Below are positions 58,135-64,000 of a DNA stretch of 64,000 bases, piece after piece. The stretch spans positions 186,001-250,000 of the forward strand of contig JACKDC010000004.1 in assembly GCA_020633725.1 (NCBI GenBank), in the 5' to 3' direction. A model generated the notes under the pieces. The model did no database searches. It was not told where the DNA came from and saw nothing but the letters and a program-made list of their open reading frames with translations. Made by a program: the position numbers and the translations under genes. The stretch's first letter is position 1. The number at the start of each line of letters is the position of its first letter. This stretch comes from Candidatus Latescibacterota bacterium. GTDB lineage: Bacteria > Krumholzibacteriota > Krumholzibacteriia > JACNKJ01.

Positions 58135-59970
58135 ATGGCAACAACGAATCGTCGGCTTCTCGGCGCCTGGGGCGCCCTCTTCCTCCCAATGGCGCTGCTG
58201 CTCGGCTCCTGTTCGCAGCCCGTGCCCCCGGAGGCGATCCCGCCGCGCATCCTCTACTACGAGCCCAGCGGCGAGGACACCCTCGTCATGGACGAGGAGG
58301 GCGCCGAGCGTTTCGTCCTCCACGTGCAGGCCAGCGCCGACGCCGAGTTCTGGCTGACGCTGGGCGGCGAGCGCACGCTCCTGGCCGACAGCAGCTACAT
58401 CTTCGTCCCGGCCGACCACGGCCTGCAGTGGCCCGTGGTGAGGCAGGACAGCCTCGTCGTCGTCGGCCTCGAGCTCGAGGACGCGGGCCTGCGGCTGGGG
58501 CGCGCCTGGCCCGTGCTCGTGAGCATCACGCCGGGCGTGGAATTCCTGGTGGAGCCCCCGGAACTGGATCTGGAGGCGACGGTGGGCGACACGCTGGATT
58601 TCAGCATGCTCGTCGAGAACGCGGGGGGGACGGTGGAGTACCGCTGGCGCGTCGACGACACCCTCGCCGGCGACGATCCGCAGTTCGCCTACATCCCCGG
58701 GCAGCCGGGGGAGGTGCTCATCCAGGGGCACGCCTGGGTCCCGGGCACCAGCACCGACCTCTACCATTACTGGGAAGTCACCGTGTCCCCCTGCGAGGAC
58801 CAGGTCCCGCCGGTTCCCGTGACCGGCCTGGTGATCGGGCCGGGGCCGTCGCCGGGCGATCTGGTGGTGCGCTTCGGGGCGTCGAGCGACGGCCCGGACG
58901 GCGAGCTCGCCCGCTACGAGCTGCGCTTCTGGGACGCGCCGCTCCCCCCCGAGCAGTGGAGCACGACGAACCTGGTGGCCTCGCCGCCGGCGACTCCCGG
59001 CGCCGTGCAGGAGGAGTACACGCTGCACGCGCTCGCGCCCGGTCGCTACTTCTACATGCGCGTGCGCGCCCACGACGCCTGCGGCAACGTGTCGAGCTGG
59101 AGCGACCTGGCCGAGGGCAAGGTGGCGGGCTTCGCGGTCGGCGGCGTGGTGCGCGACTGGGAGACGGGCGAGGGCGTCGCGGGGCTGCAGGTGCGCTACG
59201 GGATCGGCCGTCCGTCCGACGAGGTGCAGGACGTCACCGCCGCCGACGGCAGCTTCCACTGCTCCAACGTCCCCTATCGCGACGTGAACCTGAACAATCC
59301 GCCCGGCATGATCCGCGACGAGGCCCTCGCCATCGTGGGCGACTGGTACGACATCCTCGACACCCGCGCGATCAACGACTCGCTCCAGTACGCGCTGGGC
59401 ACCTTCCGCGCCGGGCCCACCGAGACGGGCGTCTACGCGCAGTACCTGACCTACTTCCGCTACATGCTGCGCGCGGACGTCTACGGGGGCGACATCCTGC
59501 ACATGCAGTATCCGATCGCCATCCACGTGGAGCCCTTCGTCTACAACGGCATCGACTACGAGCAGCTGCTCAGGAACGCCATCGGCATCTGGGAGGAGGA
59601 CACCGGCCTCGATCTCTTCACGCCGGTGGCCACCGCCGCCGAGGCGTCGCTGCTCGTGCAGTATCATCCGGGCGAGCCGGGCAGCGGCTCCTACGAGATC
59701 CTCGACCGGAATCCCGCGGACGACGTGCCCCTGCTCGCGCGCATCCACTGGAACGCCAGCGGTCAGCCGGGCTCTGAGGAGGGCCTGCAGCGGGTGATCC
59801 TGCACGAGCTGGGCCACGCGCTCGGCCCGCTGCGCCACAGCAGCGAGGTCGGCCACGTGATGGCCACCACCAACGTGGTGCCGCGGCCCAGTCCGGACGA
59901 GGTGAAGATGGTGCGGATCCTCTGGCACATGGCGACCCGCGAGCCCGCGGGCTTCCTCGCCGAGAACTAG
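58135..59970 (+). CDS. Lipoprotein with metzincin-like zinc motif
   Basis: A 611-residue predicted lipoprotein. Signal peptide with lipobox LLGSC (Cys about 26). Ig-like and FN3-like domains cover about 35-330 (YYEPSGEDTLVMDEEGAERF, VEPPELDLEATVGDTLDF, PPVPVTGLVIGPGPSP). A carboxypeptidase-regulatory-like segment (VGGVVRDWETGEGVAGLQVRY) follows. The C-terminal 150 residues look like a metallopeptidase: HELGH at 557-561, then ALGPLRH ending at H568, then GHVMA as a possible Met-turn. The third His is one residue later than in the usual HExxHxxGxxH. The role is probably in the envelope or outside the cell. The ribosome-binding site AGGAG precedes ATG 58135. Confidence 0.8.
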   Translation: MATTNRRLLGAWGALFLPMALLLGSCSQPVPPEAIPPRILYYEPSGEDTLVMDEEGAERFVLHVQASADAEFWLTLGGERTLLADSSYIFVPADHGLQWPVVRQDSLVVVGLELEDAGLRLGRAWPVLVSITPGVEFLVEPPELDLEATVGDTLDFSMLVENAGGTVEYRWRVDDTLAGDDPQFAYIPGQPGEVLIQGHAWVPGTSTDLYHYWEVTVSPCEDQVPPVPVTGLVIGPGPSPGDLVVRFGASSDGPDGELARYELRFWDAPLPPEQWSTTNLVASPPATPGAVQEEYTLHALAPGRYFYMRVRAHDACGNVSSWSDLAEGKVAGFAVGGVVRDWETGEGVAGLQVRYGIGRPSDEVQDVTAADGSFHCSNVPYRDVNLNNPPGMIRDEALAIVGDWYDILDTRAINDSLQYALGTFRAGPTETGVYAQYLTYFRYMLRADVYGGDILHMQYPIAIHVEPFVYNGIDYEQLLRNAIGIWEEDTGLDLFTPVATAAEASLLVQYHPGEPGSGSYEILDRNPADDVPLLARIHWNASGQPGSEEGLQRVILHELGHALGPLRHSSEVGHVMATTNVVPRPSPDEVKMVRILWHMATREPAGFLAEN

Positions 59971-60003
59971 CGCCGGCCCAGGTCGGGCCGGCGCTCTCAC
60001 CGA

Positions 60004-61881
60004 TCAGCGGATGAGCTGAAGCTTGCGGCTGTCCAGCGGCGCGCCGTCCAGGCGCAGGCGCGCGAAGTAGACGCCGCTGGGCAGGGCGTGTCCGGCGTCG
60101 TCGCGGCCGTCCCAGGTGACGAAGCCCGGCGTCGCCGGCAGCGCGGCGTCGAGAAGCGTGCGCTGGTGGCGGCCGGTGGCGTCGAGGACGGTGATCTCCA
60201 CGCGGCCCGCGCGCTCGAGCTCGTAGCGGAGCCGCGTGCTGGGATTGAAGGGGTTCGGGTAGGGCGCCAGCAGACGGCCCGCGAGCGCGGGCGCGGGCTG
60301 CGGCTCGATCGCGGTGCTGCCGTAGCCGGCGGCGCTGAGGACGTCCTCGAGCAGCGGGCCGGGATTCATGGGCAGCGTGGGCGGGAAAGGATCGATGCCG
60401 GACTCGGTGTAGCCGTGGATCTCGTCGACGCTGATGTAGCCCTCGGGGTTGTTGAACGACAGGTCCGCCACCACGATGTAGACTTCCTCGCCGATGAGCG
60501 ACGTCGTGTCCCAGAGCCGGACCGTCATGGAGTGCGAGCCGCGGCCCGACTCCTGGAAGCGCAGCGTGTCGCCCTGGCTGCTCACCAGGCCCACGAACTC
60601 GCGGTCGATGAAGTCGCCGCCGCCGACGAGAAGGCTGATGCGGTTGCCGTCGACCACGAAGGGCTCGCTCTTGAGCAGGCCGATGGGCTCGACGCCCCGG
60701 AAGCTGCCCTGCTCTTCGTCCACGGGGGCGGGGAAGTCCTCGTAGGTGGCGAGGTAGCTGTTGCCGCGCAGGTTCGCGTGGCTGTCGCCGCGCTGGTGCG
60801 GGTTGTCGCCCCAGGTGGGCTGGTTGTCGAAGGCGTTGCCGAAGACCACGCTCCACGTGGAATCGAGGCCGTGACCGATCGGGTCGATCTGCGCGCTGCC
60901 GCCGGGGCCGTCGAAGTCGATGCGGTCGAAGCGATAGTAGAAGATGAGCCCCTCGGGCGAGGCGAGCGCGTTGTGCCGGCTGAAGATCACCTCGTCGCCG
61001 AGGTCCGAGATCTCGGGCGCGTTGCCCACGTCGATGACCTCGAGGTTGTCCTTGGTCCACGCGCCCGTCAGCGTGGGCGCGGTGAGATGGCTCGTGCCCT
61101 GCACGCCCTCCTCGGTGAAGAGCAGGTGGTAGAGGCCGCCCCAGGTGAAGAGCTGCGCGCTTTCGAGCACCGCGACGCTGTCGTTGACGAAGAGCGGCGT
61201 CTCGTCGGTCCAGTTCACGAGGGTCTGGCTGCGGGCGAAGCTGATCGCCCCCAGGTTGCCCGACGTCGTCGCCGTGTTGAGCAGGTACCAGTAGGGCGAG
61301 CCGTCCTCGTGGAAGATCTCCGGGTCGCGGCAGTTGGACCAGAGCCCCACGGTCCAGGCCGCCCAGCTGCCCGGATGGTAGATGGGGTTGAGCGGCCAGC
61401 GGTTCCAGTCGTAGAGGTCGGAGCTGTAGGCGAGTCCCGTCTGCTGGGTGATGGTCTCGCTCACGCCCGTGTAGAAGAGGAACCAGTCGCTGCTGCCCGG
61501 GTCCTTGATGACCTTCGGCGCCCAGATGAACTTGCCTTCCCAGCTCTGCGGCTGGACCTCGCTGACGGGCAGGATGCTGTCCTGGCGCGTCCAGTGCACG
61601 AGATCGGCGCTCGTCAGATGCCCGAGCCAGCGCTCGCTGCGCAGGTAGTCGGGCGGCACCGGCGGCAGGCTGTGGATGTAGAACAGGTGGTAGAGACTGT
61701 CGAGCTTCACCAGCGCGTGGTCCTTGCACTGGTTGCCGAGGGTCTCGACGAAGTAGGGTTGCTCGAAGTCCAGACGCAGCTCCGCGCGCACGGTGGTCGC
61801 GGCAGCCGAGAGCAGGAAGAGGAGCGACAGAATGGCGAGGCTGCGTCCGGGGCGCCGACGCCGAGGCGTGCCTGATGTCAT
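60004..61881 (-). CDS. Secreted GH32/GH43-like beta-propeller protein with sorting tail
   Basis: A 625-residue secreted protein. Signal peptide about 1-33. The N-terminal part (about 45-350) resembles the five-bladed propeller of glycoside hydrolase clans GH32/GH43/GH68: KDHALVKLDSLYHLFYIHS, WLGHLTSADLVHW, WEGKFIWAPKVIKDPGSSDWFLFYTG and NCRDPEIFHEDGSPYWYLL, with a WAPK and an RDP motif. A beta-sandwich middle domain follows. The FlgD-like tail carries PYPNPFNPSTRLRY and LPSGVYFARL. It could be a sugar hydrolase or a carbohydrate-binding protein. The catalytic acid/base was not verified. ATG 61881 has AAGGA 7 nt upstream. Confidence 0.83.
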   Translation of the reverse strand: MTSGTPRRRRPGRSLAILSLLFLLSAAATTVRAELRLDFEQPYFVETLGNQCKDHALVKLDSLYHLFYIHSLPPVPPDYLRSERWLGHLTSADLVHWTRQDSILPVSEVQPQSWEGKFIWAPKVIKDPGSSDWFLFYTGVSETITQQTGLAYSSDLYDWNRWPLNPIYHPGSWAAWTVGLWSNCRDPEIFHEDGSPYWYLLNTATTSGNLGAISFARSQTLVNWTDETPLFVNDSVAVLESAQLFTWGGLYHLLFTEEGVQGTSHLTAPTLTGAWTKDNLEVIDVGNAPEISDLGDEVIFSRHNALASPEGLIFYYRFDRIDFDGPGGSAQIDPIGHGLDSTWSVVFGNAFDNQPTWGDNPHQRGDSHANLRGNSYLATYEDFPAPVDEEQGSFRGVEPIGLLKSEPFVVDGNRISLLVGGGDFIDREFVGLVSSQGDTLRFQESGRGSHSMTVRLWDTTSLIGEEVYIVVADLSFNNPEGYISVDEIHGYTESGIDPFPPTLPMNPGPLLEDVLSAAGYGSTAIEPQPAPALAGRLLAPYPNPFNPSTRLRYELERAGRVEITVLDATGRHQRTLLDAALPATPGFVTWDGRDDAGHALPSGVYFARLRLDGAPLDSRKLQLIR

Positions 61882-61927
61882 TCCGGGTCCTTGAGGATGG
61901 TTGTGATCCAGCACGGGTTGAACGAAG

Positions 61928-61957
61928 ATTGTATCAAAGACCCGCGTCGAAGGTCAA
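61928..61957 (-). promoter_or_regulatory. Promoter of the GH32/43-like gene
   Basis: Minus strand TTGACC (61957-61952), an 18-bp spacer, then TACAAT (61933-61928), with TG before the -10. The best consensus match in the window. Confidence 0.7.
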
Positions 61958-62006
61958 TTCACGGGGACCCGCGCGGCCCCGCCAGACGCCAGTTTCCGGA
62001 GTGAGC

Positions 62007-63128
62007 ATGCTCGAATTGCGTCGAATGCTGGGAGGAAGGCTGCGCCTCGGCCGCGTCGCGGGCATCGACGTGCTGCTGCACGGTTCCTTCCCGCTCTTCC
62101 TCGCCGTGGTCGGCGCTTACTTCGCGTGGTCCGTGGGGTGGCGTGAGGCCGCCACCACCGTCCTCAGCATCCTCGTGCTCTTCTTTCTCGTCCTGCTCCA
62201 CGAGCTGGGGCACAGCCTCGTCGCCCAGCGGCTCGGGGTGACGATCCGCTCCATCACGCTCATGCCCATGGGTGGCCTGGCCCTCATGGACGCCCTGCCG
62301 CGCCGGCCGCGCCACGAGATCCTCATCGCCATCGCGGGCCCGGCGGTCAACCTGATCCTGGCCGCCGTCGCGCTGCTGCTCCGCCTGCTGCTGCCGCTCA
62401 CCGCGCTCTGGCCGGCCGCGGGCCAGGGCCTGGTCGGCGAGCTCGCGGAGCGTTTCGTCTACGCGAATCTCGCGCTGGCGCTCTTCAACCTGCTGCCGGC
62501 CTTTCCCATGGACGGCGGCCGCATCCTGCGCGCGACGCTCGCCACGCGCATGCCCTACCTGCGCGCCACCGAGCGCGCGGTCTGGGTGGGACGCGCGCTG
62601 GCGGCGCTGCTGGTGCTCGCGCCCTTCCTCTACCCGCCGCTGCTCATGCTGGGCGTGATCGGCGTCTTCCTGCTGGTCGCCGGCGGCCGCGAGCTGCGCG
62701 GCGTGCGCCTGGACGAGCTGCTGAACCACCGTCCCCTCTCCACGCTGCTCGACCTCGACCGCGAAGGCTGGCTGCTCGCCGCGCGGGAGACGCCCCTGGG
62801 CGACGTCCGGGCGGCCCTGCTCCAGCGCGACGACGCCGACTGGGTGCTCGTCGACCTGGAGGGCGGCGCGCTGGCGCTTCTCGGCCGCCGCGAGCTGCTG
62901 GCCGCCGCGGCGGCCCTGCCGCCGGAGCTGCCGATGCTGCGCCTCGTGGAGCGTCCCCTGCGCGCGCTGCCCGCGGACGCCACCGCGGCGGCGGCCCTGC
63001 GCGCCTTCGGGGCCAGCGGCCTCGAGGCCCTGCCCGTCCGCGAGGGTCCGTCGCTGCGCGGCGTGCTGCGCGCGGCGACCCTGCGCCGCATGGTGGACGA
63101 AATCCGCGGGGGCGCGACTAGGGGGTGA
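62007..63128 (+). CDS. Site-2-protease-type M50 metalloprotease with CBS-like C-terminus
   Basis: A 373-residue inner-membrane zinc protease that cleaves membrane-bound substrates. About six hydrophobic helices are visible. The zinc motif is HELGH (65-69) in LVLLHELGHSLVAQRLGV, and the second ligand motif FPMDGGR has Asp169. GPAVNLILAAVALLL matches the conserved NPDG-like helix. The C-terminal 140 residues (LDLDREGWLLAARETPLGDVRAALLQRDDADWVLVD ... GLEALPVREG) look like a CBS-type pair. GGAGTGA precedes ATG 62007. Substrate unknown. Converges with the M28 gene and overlaps it by 11 bp. Confidence 0.92.
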   Translation: MLELRRMLGGRLRLGRVAGIDVLLHGSFPLFLAVVGAYFAWSVGWREAATTVLSILVLFFLVLLHELGHSLVAQRLGVTIRSITLMPMGGLALMDALPRRPRHEILIAIAGPAVNLILAAVALLLRLLLPLTALWPAAGQGLVGELAERFVYANLALALFNLLPAFPMDGGRILRATLATRMPYLRATERAVWVGRALAALLVLAPFLYPPLLMLGVIGVFLLVAGGRELRGVRLDELLNHRPLSTLLDLDREGWLLAARETPLGDVRAALLQRDDADWVLVDLEGGALALLGRRELLAAAAALPPELPMLRLVERPLRALPADATAAAALRAFGASGLEALPVREGPSLRGVLRAATLRRMVDEIRGGATRG

Positions 63129-64000
63129 TGGGCTCGGCGAGGGCCATCACCGTGCCCACCAGGGCCCGGGTGGCGTCGGCCAGGTAGTCCGGCTGCAGGT
63201 CCGGCAGGCTGTCGGCGGCGTGGTTGGCGAAGGGATAGGCGTCGGCGATGCCCTCGTGCAACCAGATTGCGGGGAGCGCGTAGTACCAGAACTGGAGGTG
63301 GTCGCTGCTCACGCCCCAGCTGCCCGTGCCCCGGTTCAGCGAGTCCACGAGGAGCGGCGAGGCGGCCAGCTGGGCGTAGGGCAGGGCGGCTCCCGCCAGC
63401 GGCGCGCTGAGGGTATCGCAGACCAGGCTCGCGTCGCGCCGCAGGTCGCCGTCCCAGCCGATCATGTCCACGTTGACCACGCAGACGAGACTGTCGCCTG
63501 CCGCGGGGTGGCGCCAGGCGGTCGCCACGCGGCGGCTGCCGAACATGCCGATCTCCTCGCCGGCCCAGAAGATGATCTGCACGGTGCGGGCGAGCGGCGC
63601 GTCGGCGAGCACGCGCGCCAGCTCCACGAGCGCGGCCACGCCGGTGGCGTTGTCGATGGCCCCGGCGGCGCGGGCGGTGGAGTCGGTCCAGCTCTCCGGG
63701 TAGCTCTGGCAGTCCCAGTGCGCGCCCACGAGCACGTACTCGTTGGGCCGGGTCTGGCCGGGCAGCGTCACCACCAGGTTGGCGGTGGGGATGTCCCGGA
63801 TGCGGTGGATGACGAAACTGTCGGCCACGGCCGGCGTGCCCTGGTCGGCGAGCGTCTCGCCGAGCCAGTCGAGGGTGGCGGTGGTGCCGGGATCGTAGTG
63901 CATCCAGCGCGAGTGGATGGAACTCAGGGCCTCCACGTGCGCATAGAGCCGTGACTGCCTGACGTGCGCGGCCCGGCTGACGATGACCTGGGTCATGGCG
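63118..64000 (-). CDS. M28-family peptidase (5' end beyond the window)
   Basis: A Zn-dependent aminopeptidase-like protein; 293 residues lie in the window. Zinc-ligand motifs are YVLVGAHWDCQS (His and Asp), AIDNATGVAALVELA (Asp) and FWAGEEIGMFGS (Glu-Glu). A VNVDMIGWDG (Asp) and GVSSDHLQFWYYALPAIWLHEG (His) follow. This is the M28 pattern. The frame stays open to the window edge and no signal peptide is present by residue 30, so the ATG at 63996 is probably internal and the true N-terminus is outside. Confidence 0.9.
   Translation of the reverse strand, partial: AMTQVIVSRAAHVRQSRLYAHVEALSSIHSRWMHYDPGTTATLDWLGETLADQGTPAVADSFVIHRIRDIPTANLVVTLPGQTRPNEYVLVGAHWDCQSYPESWTDSTARAAGAIDNATGVAALVELARVLADAPLARTVQIIFWAGEEIGMFGSRRVATAWRHPAAGDSLVCVVNVDMIGWDGDLRRDASLVCDTLSAPLAGAALPYAQLAASPLLVDSLNRGTGSWGVSSDHLQFWYYALPAIWLHEGIADAYPFANHAADSLPDLQPDYLADATRALVGTVMALAEPITP

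Noticed and set aside
1..64000. CRISPR arrays, tRNA or rRNA genes, prophage or integrase genes
   Set aside because: No regularly spaced repeats, tRNA-like cloverleaf, rRNA core sequences or phage proteins were seen on reading the window.

Overview
The window is a 64 kb, very GC-rich (roughly 70%), densely coding stretch of a Gram-negative bacterial chromosome. No rRNA, tRNA, CRISPR array or transposase is recognisable. Four large secreted proteins end in the FlgD-like beta-sandwich tail with an NPFNP-type motif (or a degenerate version of it). There is also a PorV/PorQ-like outer-membrane protein. Together with the GC content and very high GC3 these point to a deep-branching FCB-superphylum lineage of the Eisenbacteria/Krumholzibacteria/Latescibacteria kind. 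This taxonomic call is inference from gene style only.

The core (about 2.8-52.3 kb) is an exopolysaccharide locus linked to an exosortase (PEP-CTERM sorting) system, spread over several transcription units. They are: (1) a TPR-like lipoprotein, a Wzz-type chain-length protein and a tyrosine autokinase (2.8-6.7 kb); (2) on the minus strand two lipoproteins, then exosortase plus EpsI (6.7-11.1 kb); (3) an O-antigen ligase/polymerase-like protein (11.2-12.4 kb); (4) a Tat-exported DUF362 protein, two exosortase-associated alpha/beta-hydrolase-like proteins, three glycosyltransferases and an SGNH hydrolase (12.6-20.4 kb); (5) UDP-GlcNAc 2-epimerase, a cytoplasmic heparinase-fold protein, two glycosyltransferases, two deacetylase-type proteins, an asparagine-synthase-like amidotransferase, an acyl carrier protein and an acyl-CoA ligase, mostly with overlapping start/stop codons (34.1-46.2 kb); (6) a small PEP-CTERM protein, the likely exosortase substrate, divergent from the Wza-like export protein (46.2-47.8 kb); (7) a flippase-like membrane protein, a DUF5683-like protein and a PorV-like protein (47.8-51.1 kb); (8) the undecaprenyl-phosphate sugar transferase, behind a long structured leader (51.2-52.3 kb). 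The implied pathway is priming by the sugar transferase, extension by five glycosyltransferases, modification (deacetylation, amidation, acyl transfer), polymerisation under Wzz/kinase control, export through the Wza-like protein, and attachment or sorting of a PEP-CTERM protein by the exosortase.

Embedded between these are secreted, sorted proteins: a beta-helix protein (20.5 kb), a heparinase/alginate-lyase-like enzyme (24.3 kb) and a 1294-residue ASH-repeat mosaic (28.8 kb). The flanks hold ordinary genes: a truncated GAF-PAS-HD-GYP phosphodiesterase at the left edge, two cysteine-cluster proteins, a 3D-domain protein, a HAD 5'-nucleotidase, a TPR protein plus LolC/E-type permease operon, a metzincin-like lipoprotein, a GH32/43-like secreted protein, an M50 protease and an edge-truncated M28 peptidase.

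The least explained elements are non-coding: a leader RNA at 51.21-51.48 kb with mutually exclusive stems, a 137-bp fold-back element at 52.38-52.51 kb, and an intergenic region at 32.80-33.00 kb with GC palindromes, an AT-rich dyad and outward-facing promoter-like elements. Several intergenic regions carry TTGnnn - 17/18 bp - TAnnnT promoters, a consistent housekeeping-sigma pattern.
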